Positions 13,871 through 25,400 of a DNA stretch of 37,520 nt are shown here, piece after piece; within the stretch, counting starts at the first letter, position 1, and the number at the start of each line of letters is the position of its first letter. Both the position numbers and the translations under genes were made by a program. The notes under the pieces are model-generated. The model made no database searches, had not been told where the DNA came from, and worked only from the letters and a program-made list of their open reading frames with translations. This stretch comes from a virus: the IMG/VR virus record IMGVR_UViG_3300032092_000105, positions 1 through 37,520 of that record. The stretch is one strand, 5' to 3'.

Positions 13871-14301
13871 CAGCAACAGATAAGTTATTAGCAGTACTCT
13901 CACAACTGCCTAGTTCAATTCAATGGAATGAGACTAGCCAGACCGTCTATCGTGTGGCTATAAACGGGCTTACAGATGACGACATTAAAGGTGGATGCCA
14001 AAGGATTCTTACCCGGTGTAAGTTTAGACCTACGCCATCAGAAGTTCTTAACTACATTGCGATAGAGAAGTACGGTGATGCTCAACCGCATATGGTTACG
14101 CATGACATCAGTGAAGGCATCAGACTAGGAACTGACCCAAACAAACTTCATCCAACTGTAGTACTTGTACTAAAGAAAACTGGCGGATATAGAGCGTGGA
14201 GGGTCGAACCACCACTAAAGGGTCAGCAGTTGCAAGACGTAATTAATGAAGTACACATTGTCAGGTTAACGGATTACATTAATGAACAAAGAAGCAAATA
14301 G
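13867..14301 (+). CDS. Putative helicase loader
   Basis: A 144-residue, mostly helical protein between initiator and helicase genes, with GAGGAG upstream and an ATGA junction. The pattern (MTATDKLLAVLSQLP start; LTDDDIKGGCQRIL, TRCKFRPTPSEVLNYI) resembles small helicase loader proteins of Gram-positive phages (gp39/G39P-type), which deliver the hexameric helicase. Similarity is in pattern and location, not in a firm motif. Overlaps the helicase gene by 20 bases. Confidence 0.55.
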   Translation: MTATDKLLAVLSQLPSSIQWNETSQTVYRVAINGLTDDDIKGGCQRILTRCKFRPTPSEVLNYIAIEKYGDAQPHMVTHDISEGIRLGTDPNKLHPTVVLVLKKTGGYRAWRVEPPLKGQQLQDVINEVHIVRLTDYINEQRSK

Positions 14302-15661
14302 AAGCCTTGGCTTCAACATAGAAGTTCCATCGGATGTTATGAGTGAGCAATCACTCATAGCATCTGTGCTTTTAGGTGGCAATCGTTTACTTAGATCACT
14401 AACAGCAATAGATAAGTCAATGTTCTATCGTGTGTCACACAGCCTGATTTGGGAATCATATGTTGCAATTGATAAAGCAGGTCAGGACATTGACATCGTA
14501 ACTGTTAATGAAGAACTGACAAAGCGTAATGCATTAGAGCCAGCTGGTGGCCTAGCGTACATTATGCAGTGTGCAGAGTTACTTCCAACTACATCAAATT
14601 ATGAGAGTTATGCAAAGTTAGTAACTGATTACCACAGGCGTAGAGAAGTTATCTTTGCTTCTGAGTTTGCAAGTAAGCGAGCATCTATAGGTGATGATGA
14701 TGTTGAGACAATCGTAAAGGATTTAAATAACTCTGTTACGTTTATCAATTCCGGAAACGATACTGATGATTTATCTAAATTAATATGGGACACAACTAAC
14801 GAGGCTATACTTAGAGATGAAGACAAGCTAGACTTTTCAATCGGATCTGGCTACAACGACATTGACACAATCACAGGAGGGTGGCGCAACGGTGAACTAA
14901 TTATACTTGGTGGTAGGCCGTCAATGGGTAAGTCTAGTCTTGGATTGCAATATGCATGGAATGCAGCTAAGTTTATGAGAGGCTTAGAGGAAAAGACCGG
15001 AGTGCTTATTGTTAGTGCAGAGATGTCAAAGGACATGGTCACTGCACGTATGTTGTCAATCTACAGTGAAGTGGATAGTCAAGTTATACAGACTAAGAAA
15101 CTGAATAACTATCAAAAAGATCAGCTACATAACGTAGCTAGAGAGGCTAAGTCACTTCATGTTAGGATTGTCGCAGATAAAACTGTCACCCTTGGAGGAA
15201 TTAGAGATGCCATTAGAGCCACACAAAAATCTTTTCATGTTGGCTTGGTGGTTGTTGATTACCTACAGATGATTGCGATGCCTAGTTCCTATAAGTCTGA
15301 GAATAGAACTAGAGATATCGGCGTTATTAGCCGTGGGTTGAAAGATATTGCACGTGAGTTTGGATGTCCTGTCATTGCGCTATCTAGTTTGTCTCGTGCT
15401 GTAGAGCAACGACAAGACAAGCGACCGATGATGTCTGATCTCAGAGAGTCTGGTGATATCGAATCAGACGCAGACGTAATTCAGTTCATCTATCGTGCTG
15501 GTTATTATGATAAGAAACAAGATAGTGAGTATGAGGAGCAGTCAGACAAAGCAGAGGTTATTACAGCTAAGAATAGAAATGGCAGAACCGGGGTGTCACT
15601 ACTTGAGTTTCATCCCCGGTTTGCTAAGTTTACTGACTACGGACTAGACGGTCTTCTTTAG
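14282..15661 (+). CDS. dnaB: DnaB-type replicative DNA helicase
   Basis: A 459-residue protein of normal length for the family. The N-terminal domain (EQSLIASVLLGG, 22-33) is that of DnaB. The RecA-like core has Walker A GRPSMGKSS (211-219), the EMS segment (SAEMSKDM, 245-252), Walker B LVVVDYLQM (322-330), SSLSRAVEQRQDKRPMMSDL (368-387) and RESGDIESDADVI (388-400). It unwinds the phage replication fork as a hexameric 5'-3' helicase; the genes before it are likely its loader and initiator. A weak ribosome binding site and the overlap suggest coupling. It ends 18 bases into the convergent lysin gene; no strong terminator follows directly. Confidence 0.95.
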   Translation: MNKEANRSLGFNIEVPSDVMSEQSLIASVLLGGNRLLRSLTAIDKSMFYRVSHSLIWESYVAIDKAGQDIDIVTVNEELTKRNALEPAGGLAYIMQCAELLPTTSNYESYAKLVTDYHRRREVIFASEFASKRASIGDDDVETIVKDLNNSVTFINSGNDTDDLSKLIWDTTNEAILRDEDKLDFSIGSGYNDIDTITGGWRNGELIILGGRPSMGKSSLGLQYAWNAAKFMRGLEEKTGVLIVSAEMSKDMVTARMLSIYSEVDSQVIQTKKLNNYQKDQLHNVAREAKSLHVRIVADKTVTLGGIRDAIRATQKSFHVGLVVVDYLQMIAMPSSYKSENRTRDIGVISRGLKDIAREFGCPVIALSSLSRAVEQRQDKRPMMSDLRESGDIESDADVIQFIYRAGYYDKKQDSEYEEQSDKAEVITAKNRNGRTGVSLLEFHPRFAKFTDYGLDGLL

Positions 15662-16429
15662 ATAGACTTTCTTTTGGTCACTATTGACGATGCAATCAAG
15701 ATCAAAACTACGAGCAATATCTCTGATTGCTGCATACGATTTACCATCTCGTAGAATGCACTGAAGGGCCAGTGGCTCACCATTGAGCACTGGCCCATCT
15801 TCCCAAGCCAATACAGCATTGTCCCCAGCGACAAGCCGAACAAAGTCACGCACAGGCGCGTATGTCTTTCCGTTTTGCAATAAAGCAACAATGTGGTTGT
15901 CTCCGTATACAATCTTCCAATCTTGACCAGCTTGAATTAATGACCATGGACGTATAAAACGCACCATGTTTTTATTCCTATTTCCATACAATGGTCTGTG
16001 AGCTACTTCATAACCATTGCGACTTCCATTACTGTTACTATTCCCTTCTATAGATTTCCAAATACCATTTTCATCTAAACCTTCTACAACACCAATATGA
16101 AATGCATCTTGTCGCCCATTTTGTAATTTCTTTACCAAGACTACTAAATCACCAGCCATAGGTGTTGTGTGTAATACGCCATGTTTTTTAGCAACAGCCA
16201 ACCAGACATCGCAGTCTGCACTTACACACAGTGGCCAATCCAATCCAGACTTATATTCCCATTCTAAAGCAACGCCACTTACAAATGATGCACACCAATA
16301 ACTTCCCAGTGGTGCATTGACCGATGTGTTCCACCTGTCAATCATTGGTCCGCAATTACTGCCCATCGGTTCTTCTTTGATACCAATATATTTACGGGCG
16401 ATATCAATAAATTGATTACGAATATCCAT
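15644..16429 (-). CDS. CHAP-type peptidoglycan hydrolase (endolysin-like)
   Basis: A 261-residue protein. The N-terminal domain (1-165) has a CHAP/NlpC-P60-like pattern: YWCASFVSG with catalytic Cys46, DAFHIGVVEG with His111, and IEGNSN (E128/N130) as third polar residue. This class cuts amide or peptide bonds of peptidoglycan. The C-terminal about 85 residues carry two copies of a copper-amine-oxidase-N-like motif (NGKTYAPVRDFVRLVAG; RDGKSYAAIRDIARSF), plausible as a cell-wall-binding part. No signal peptide, so export would need a holin, not identified here. It starts 3 bases after the giant gene and is the last gene of the late operon; AAGGACC precedes the ATG. It could instead be virion-associated. 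Confidence 0.8.
   Translation of the reverse strand: MDIRNQFIDIARKYIGIKEEPMGSNCGPMIDRWNTSVNAPLGSYWCASFVSGVALEWEYKSGLDWPLCVSADCDVWLAVAKKHGVLHTTPMAGDLVVLVKKLQNGRQDAFHIGVVEGLDENGIWKSIEGNSNSNGSRNGYEVAHRPLYGNRNKNMVRFIRPWSLIQAGQDWKIVYGDNHIVALLQNGKTYAPVRDFVRLVAGDNAVLAWEDGPVLNGEPLALQCILRDGKSYAAIRDIARSFDLDCIVNSDQKKVYLKKTV
15766..15796. other. Strong hairpin inside the lysin gene near the convergent junction
   Basis: GGGCCAGTG (15766-15774) pairs with CACTGGCCC (15788-15796), and CTCA (15776-15779) with TGAG (15784-15787), leaving one bulged G (15775) and a CCAT loop. No T-run follows on either strand. It lies about 105 bases beyond the helicase stop on the plus strand and inside the C-terminal domain of the lysin on the minus strand. 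Confidence 0.6.
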
Positions 16430-16431
16430 TA

Positions 16432-19400
16432 CTAAGGTCCTTGTAACATTCTCTGAATTTCAGTATTGCTCAACGGTTCAAACTTTTTGACAAATCTGCG
16501 CTTTTGTTTTGCGCGTAATCTTTCAGTTTGAGGAGTACTTTCAAATATGACTGGAGATGTCGGCATTCCGGGATAACTAATATCCTGCAATGTTGGATCT
16601 CCACTGTCAGGAATACCTTCCCAAAGAGCAGATATTCCATGAGCGTTCATCACATCTAATGCGTTGGGGTAATCGTATTCATACCTGCGCATTTCAGACA
16701 ACACAGTAGACATCGAGGTATTTAATGCCTTGATGTCAGATACTTGATCAACATATGGACTTTGATATGCATTTTCAATACCAACTAAGCGACCAAACAT
16801 CGACATTCGTAAATTATACGTCTGTGGATCAAAACGCATATCTGGCGTGTTAGTCTTGTACACCATGGTTTCAAGGTCACGTAAGAAATTCTGTATAGGA
16901 ATAATTTCGTGATTTGCAGCCATGCGACTCATGCCATTTGGATATTGCATTAGTATTTTACGAACCAATAATTGATATGGGTGTCCCTGCAATGCAGAAA
17001 GAACCTGCTCTTTATTAGCTCTTAAGTACTCAAATCCAATGTGCTTACCAAATGATGCAGTTCCATTCCACTCTTGCCCACTGTACATAGAGTACAACGT
17101 CTGATACTGGGGGTTTAACCTATCAATAAAGTATAAACGCGCCATTTCAGCAGCAATAGCTTGTGGAGCCGGGGTTCCTAATTCTATTTCTTGATTAATG
17201 TTCAACATCGGTGCAGCAATAAACTTATGCCACCCCATAATTGCCGGTGGATAGTTTAACTGAGTGTCTCCAATTGTTCTGACCTTGCCATACTCACGTA
17301 GATTTTTAGGATCTATTACAGGTTTGGTTTTTACAGTCCACATTGGCTGCGTGTCAGAATTTGCACCAATACTAGCAACGTGTGACCAGATTGTATCTGA
17401 TACTTCTGTTCCAATATTTTGTGCAATTGCATGCTTAGATGCTTGTGCAATAACTGCATTATTAATATGATGCAAAGCCATCAATCCAACCAAAGCAGTT
17501 CCTGCGCGTCTCGCCCATTCTTGTCCAGCAGTTTTAATTCGAGTACCAGCTTGTGGTGTATTAAATTGTAGTGCGTCAAAGAATCTAGCTTGTGGTCCAA
17601 CATCAACAACGTTATAACCAATGCCACCGTCAAATCGTTTAACGATCGGACGTATTGCGTTATTTAGCATCATTCCAGTGCCCATCTGTAAAGCAGCAGG
17701 TATCAAAGAAATATTACCAACAGCCTTAAACCAGTTTGGAGCTAAATAAAGTTGAGATGCTTGGTAATACTTTTCCTGTATCTTTGGATTTAATCCGGGA
17801 TCAGTACCAGACGGCACACCAGTAAGAGTATTCAATACACGTGCGTAGTTTTTCTTGTATTGAGATGCAACGTAATTCATCTGACCTTCACTTGGTGTAT
17901 CACCTAAACCAAATGCAGGTAAGTTCTCATCAACGTATGCTAGATACTCAAGCATCATCTTAATGCGCAAAATATCTGTACTCATAACACCAGCTCGTTC
18001 GGTAGCTCCAACAAATGGATATCTTTGTGCAAGAACACCTTTACCAATAAATTCACTTTGTGACAACTGGATAGGCACATCTTCTAAAGCCATTGATGGA
18101 TTAAGTGCTTGCATGGCAGCAGCTGCTTCATACCATTCACCATATTGAGTACTCAATCCAAGCTCATTTAGATCAGCAATTGTATATTGGCGCCGTGGCA
18201 TATTGACTCCAGATACAACAGGTTTGACATATTGACCACGAACAGTACGTTGATGTACTAATGGAATTCCATATCCAATCTTACTGCCCGGAGTTCCATA
18301 CTTATCAAACAAGCCAGACATTACCGCGTGATAAGCCTGATCGCCGTGAGCAGTATCTTTAGAATGTCCTAATGCCCAACTAGCCAACTTCTGTAATGGT
18401 GTTGTGCCTAAAGCCCTAGCAGCACCCGGCTTAGTATAATTTGGCAGTAACCCAGCTAATCCATAAAATTGCATTGCTGAATTTTTTGGATCTAAAAATG
18501 CAACCATAAAGTTCTGTAAGAATGGCCTAGCAAAGTCCAAACTCAATCGCATCACAATATTGGATGCATTTAATTCTGTCCAAGCTCCATTTAAAAACTT
18601 ATTGAGTTTAGTGCGTCCGGGAACAATACGATACTGCAACGCTCTCATTTGATTAGGCGACAACGTAAACGATGGGCGTGTTGAGCCAGAACTTAAAAGT
18701 GTATTGCCAACAGTCTCATAATCAGCCGATGGAATAGCCATGTAAACGTCTTTTCCATCTATAGATACACCTATCTGGTTATTTACAGGATCATTCTTTA
18801 AAATCAGACGTTCAGGCTCATCAAATACAAACATCTTGTCAACGATGTCCGTATATCGTTGTTGTCTCCATTCATCAAATGCTTCTGGATCCAAATGTTT
18901 CTCTGGATCATACGGCTCTAATCCTGATACTAAATTCATTTCTTCATCAGTAAATGGTTCAACTGCATCTTCAAAAATATCACCAGAACTTAACCAAGTA
19001 CCTTTGCGAGCATTATTGACAATAGCAGATTGCGTAATATCAATTTCCATTCCAGCTTCTGGTTGCACAATCTTAGACACGCGATAATCATTGCCCATTT
19101 TTGTGCGCCATTCAGCAGGAATGACTGATGGATCGTTGTGTTCAGCCTCTGCAACGAGCATTTTGGCAACAAACACATCATGGGGGATGATAGTGTTTTT
19201 AGTTAGGTTATCCAATCTCTCGTAAGCTTCTGGTGTAGCATCCGGCATCCATGCAGCAGCAGCCAAACGAATAAGTTCTGAAGAACTTTGCTGGCGGTAT
19301 TCCTGAACACTTCTTAACTCAGTGACAGTCCCGTTATCATCTGTCACAGATCGGTAACTCAAGAATGGATTAGACAGCAATTCAACTTTATATGGAATAC

Positions 19401-22400
19401 TCTCGTCAATCTGCGACTTAGGATCAACAATCTTCATTCGCTTTGGACTACTGACTCTATATAAATAGATGCCATCATTTAATCCGGAATCATGGAATGG
19501 CTTACTGCGCATAATAACGACAGAACCATTACGCAGATAATCGGTTTTTTCAATCGGTGAAAGAGAATTGATATCAAAAATGCCGTCTGGTATTTCACCG
19601 TGAGCAGCAGCTTGAAATCTCATTCTGTAACCCGGAGTAGTTATTGGGTATCGATTACCTAATACGTCTCCGCGTATTAACTGCATTGGATTCGTAGGGT
19701 CGATGCTTACTGGACGCGACTGATTTAAAGCAAAGTCAACATTGTATAAACCACCCGAACCATCTCTCATTAGCAACATCTTGTTTGTTTTAAATGAATT
19801 AGGTACAAGTGTAAATCGTTGGCTTTTCCAGTTATATCTAGCAGAAGACATTTCACGTTCTTGTAAATCAAGAATATGCGATGTTGCATATAGTAACTGT
19901 GTAGCCTTTTCATTCACAGACGGATTTGGATCAGTCAATTGCTTTAAGAAGTTAGAGTAGCCAGCAATATTGTTGCGACCAAATACAACGTCACGGACAC
20001 GAGACAAGGCATATGCTGCTCCAGTAGAGCGGTAATAGTTATCCGAAAACCGTAATTCTTGCCCACTTTTGACTGTGTCCATAATGTCAAGCAACTGCAA
20101 CGGATAACCTTGAGTAAAGAAATCACCAACGTCATTACCACGTATCGGCATTTCCATTGCGGATATGGCGTCAACTGCAATTGGTTGATCTTTATATTGC
20201 TGAATTGAGGACGTCGATAACTGAAGGTCATCTGGTAACCCTTCATTGAATGCAGAAATCACTGAAGCAATTCTGTCGTGCATACTAATATTACGGTCTG
20301 CGCGTTTGTTACCAGCGTCCAGTGGTTTAGAAAACGCATAGTACATGTCATATGCAAATTGCTCTAGCATATCTTGACGATCGGTAACAGATAAATCTTT
20401 TGCTTTGTAATCTAATGCATTGTCTAATTGGTCAAAGAATTGGACCATGGCTCCGTATTCAGGAGCATCGACGTTAAGTACGAATTCAGATGTATCCGTA
20501 TCATAAGTAAATCGTGAGTCGTACATCATTTGGTCGCGACCAATAGACATACGGAATAGGCCATTATTGTAAATGAAGTCACCAACCGGATTAATTGCAT
20601 TGCGGTTCAAGGCACTAATAAAGTCTGTTCCCTCTAGTGTAATACCTCCCTCGTCGTTTATTAATCCTTGTGTGTTCATAAAGTCAACAAGATCAGCCTC
20701 AACTGATGCCCTGCCAACTTTCATCATGCCACGCATATCAACGCCAGCTGCACGTACATGCTTAAACTGATCTGCAAAATACGCGCTAATTCTGTCAGAA
20801 GCAGTCTCTGTATCTGGACGCTTTGCTTGGAAATCTACAGCTGTTCCAGTCAATATCTTTTTCTCTAATGCAACTTGATCAGAGTAATCAGCATAACCAA
20901 CCATTGACTTCTGTATCTGTGAAATACGTCTGTTAATGTCATACAAAACAGCAGAGAACTTACTGTTGTATTCACCAGAGTAACCATGCAAGCGAGGTTG
21001 ATTTACACCATCAAGGTCAGCCAATGCCTCACTACTTACTAACATACGCACAGTAGTGTTTCGAGCTATTGCTTCTTTACCTCTACCCATACGTAATGTA
21101 ACAGGTACTTCTAATACATAATATGAACTCTTTAGCGGTGCAGATTCATATTGCTTCTCAATACCAGCGGATGTTGTTTTTACAAATTTACCAGTAGATA
21201 CGTCACGGTCAACTAAATGCAACTGTGTTGGGAAGAATCCATCTTTATCTATAATTCCATCTTGAGCAACACTCACATAAGTAATTTCTTGACCACCGAC
21301 GTTATCAACAAATGCAGTCCTGAATTGCCCGCGATTCAATCGAGGATTGATAGCAACTATCTGATCAACAACACGTCCCTGTAAACGCATTGCATAACGT
21401 GGCGAAATAGATAATTCATCACCATGTAGTCGTAGTTTACGTTGAGCTGAAGATATTGGGGTAAACCAGAAATCACGCTCATTGTATTTACCGTCACGAA
21501 CCATACTGATAAATAATTCAGTAATAGTCTTTTCTTTGAATGGTGAATTAATCTTTCGATCACCTACATAGTGTTCGTAGCCATATGTCTGTCCTACACC
21601 CTCACCAAAAGCAGACTGCACCCAAATACGTGCAACATCTTTTGGTGAATACATGTGCACATACGAGCGTCCTTCTAACTTACCCATTGTCGGGACGTTA
21701 ATACTGACGTAATCATCCTTGCGCAATTGTGGATAAGTAACAGTTCGACGACCTGTTTTATATTTTGCAAACGGAATAGGTGATGTCCACTGCTGTTGAA
21801 ACTTACCATCTACAGTGCGCAAAATATCAGCTGGACTTTGTCTAGCTAAGTTTTTCCATGCTGCGCGTAATGGGCCACCAACCTCTTGGAAAATTGCTGC
21901 AGCATCCCTGTCGTATGACATTGCAGCATTGTTTGCAATAGGTGACTCAAAATTTGATAACGCAGTCAGAAAGCCACTTGCAAATATTTCGTGAGCAAAT
22001 GGATGCCAATCATCAGTCAATGAAATTCCATCAATAGGCTCTAAATTTGCCCATGCAGCTTTTAAGTCTGTTGATTTAAAGTCATTGCGATATTTTCGCG
22101 CTGCATCCAATTGAACTATAACTGGATATAACGGATGCGTCTCATTGATTTTTGATAAGAACTCTGCACTTTGCGGAATCAATGCATCAAGTAACCGCAA
22201 TTGATTTCCGTCGGAAACTCCATGGAATAGCACATGGCTAACTTCATGAGCAAGAGTTGCAGCATTACGATCTGCACTCATGTCACTAGCAATCATCATT
22301 AACTTATGCGCTGCTTTTTGACTTTTACTCTCTAAGTTCAGAAGCGTACCATACACTTGTTGTTTTGATGACCCAGTACCAAGGTGTTCTCTCATAGACA

Positions 22401-25400
22401 CATTGGTTAATTCCATAATTTTCTTAGTGGTAAACAATACCTTTCCACTATTTAAGTAGTAGTCTTGTCGCCCACGAGCGAGCATGTATGAGCGAAAAGC
22501 GTTTACTTGCTCAGGAGTCAGAGCTTTAGTGTTTTGCATAAACTGTGCAAAAGACATTGCGTTCTCTCTTATAAACGCCTGTACAAGTTGCTCTTTTGTG
22601 CCAACAGCACGTAAGCCATTAATGATTTCTGTACGGTGTTGCGGCAGTTGGCTACCTAGCAACATTGATAACTTGTCATTAGCATGACCAAACGCAAAGT
22701 TGTCATACAGTCTAGCAAGTCCTGTGGCTAGTTGATTGACCATCTGTAAATCGCTGGCCATTTTCTTAGCAGGTGCTTGAGCAGCATCAGCCATAATTCC
22801 GCGATAAACACCCTTAATTCTATTGATGTTATCTATCTGATCTTGATTCGTGTACTCAGATAAATCAATTTGGTTGTACATATCGTACAAAAGTTTGGCT
22901 GTTGCTGGCTGTATTCTTCTAAGTTCACCTTCAGTTGGCTCTGAAAAGATTGTGTAACGCCCACTCTGATTAGTTGTAAATGCAACGGCTTGTTCTCCAG
23001 CGTCAGTTAAACCACGTATTGTAGTTGCAATTTGATGCTGTACGTCGTTGTATCCTTCTCGGAATGTTGCATAAGAGCCAGTCTTATCAATACTTGACCA
23101 CTGTCGTAAAAACACATTACTATGCGTTTGTGCTAGTAGTGTTTTCTGCCAATCACTTTTGCCGTTTGTCTCAGATTCAATAATCATTCTCACAAAATCG
23201 GCTAATTCTTGTGCGCTAAAATTAGTGTCAGCTGTTGATAGTCCTTTAAATAAAGTATCTATTCTGTCTGTGATTCTTTTTATTACTTTGTAGTCAGATG
23301 CTTCAGGCAGTACTTTTAATCCACCTTCTATATTAAGGCCATCTTTTGTCTTATTAATTGTACGTATAGTCTCATTGCGCCATCTACCTTGAGCAGCATC
23401 TAAAGCTCCAATGTGACTCATGCGTGTTTTTGCTAAACTAACGTTTCGCATTGGAGAAACTACTGTTTCTGGATTGATTGCTGCTACTTGCTTATCGCCA
23501 AACAATCTAACCTGTGCATCTGGATTATCAGGGGAAGACAATTCCAATTCACTAGTTAGCACCTTGCTCAACAAGTCTCTCATGCCAGCAAAATTGCGAG
23601 CATGTAATGCTAATAACTTTGCTCGATCAGATGCATTCTGATCGTGAAGCACCATTCCGTTAAAACCACTCTCGCTATTTAAAGCATATGTAACGACAGA
23701 TGGGTCATCACTTAAAAACTCGGCCATTGTTGGATCTATTGCTGAAGATACAAACATAGCATCTTCAACAGTGACATCAGGATTCATCTTTACGATGTCT
23801 GGGTTGTCACGATCAATTGCGTAAGCCATATTTTCAATGTCTGCCACATTGCGTTTTTGGCCAAAGATGTTAATGCTGAGATCACCGTTTTCAACATCAA
23901 TTGAAATCTCTTGAGATTTCATTGCATCGGACAGGAATGTCAATTGGTCTTTAGCCATTTGGCTAACCTGCCGAATCATGCGAACAGATGCTTCACCAAA
24001 AGCACGTGCCCTACTTGTACCAATCTCACGTACAGAATCGTTACTCATTGACTCGTACATGTTTTGCATAATAGAAAGTTGTATTGCCAACACATCTTGT
24101 GGTGAATCAGCAAATCGTTCTAGTAATGGCTGCGGAACACTAGTTAAGGCTGTATTAAATTCTCGCAATGCCTTTACAAATCGCTCCTTTACAGTAGCTT
24201 CTGGCTCTTGTGATGATCCCTTACGCCGGTATGCATTTAAAGCTTCTTGAAGAATAGCTAGTTGCTCTTGTTTTTCACGGACACTAAGACGTGTGTCCGC
24301 TTGTACCTCTCGTATTCTGTTTTGTACTAAAGTTGCTTGTGCCTCATCACTTACAGATGTAAACGACTGTGTATCAGAAACAGCACCTTCCTCGCCTTGC
24401 GATACTATGCGACCTTGTGCCACATCTGCATAACCCAATGTAATATCGGAACTAAAACTATAGCCTTCTTCCGTGTATACATTTTTTAGGCTTTCATACG
24501 CTGATTCTAATGCGCCTAACGCAAATTCAAACCTTTGATTTACATGAACATCGCCATCCATGTACAGTAAATTTAACTGTGTAGCGTTAGCAATAATATT
24601 CTCCATATGCTTAAACGCTGCAAGAAATGTGTTTCTGCGTGGTTCTATTTCGTCTTTATACGCCTTCTTTAGCGCATCTTCGTCACCAGATTGCTCAGCA
24701 CGTTTTCTGTTTTCAAGGGCAACATCGTACCCATAAATAGATGCATATTTACTAATTAATGCATCTACATCATCTACTTTAAAAGTACTAAGGGCGTTGA
24801 TAACTGATGTAAAGTTTTTAATATTTGTAAGGCGGTTGACTGTCAGTTGCCGTAAAGCAGCCGTATTGCCCTCCTCAAGCGCAACTTCAGCTAGATCTAA
24901 GTCCGTAGGCCTATTCTTATTCTCTCCAGCAGAAACAAATTCATCTACGACAGCATGACTCATTACTTCTTCAGTAACTTGATTGATACTCATCATAGAG
25001 TCAACTGCCGTCATGTTTGCAACACTGTTGCCATTACGCAATGTTACATCAACGCCGGGGCCAGCCTCAGTTCCAGTATAGTTAGCAACTCGGCTTGCAA
25101 TAGCTGGGTTTTCATCTACCTGATTAAGCAAGTCATATAAAGCATTTGAGATAGATTCTTTATCGGCCAGCGGTAGGTTTGAACGCTGTACGACGTCACC
25201 AATTTCACGACCAAATTTTGACAACACAGAAAGGAAAGCAAGTTCATTGGTTTGATCTGCACTTCCATCCTCGGTAAATCCTAAGAATGTATTATTTTCT
25301 ACTGACTCACCAATAGTGTCTATAATGATCTTGGGAATAACAGAGTTGGCAACATATAAGTTAGACTCACGCTGAAAGTCACGGAACGCTTCTGCATTAG

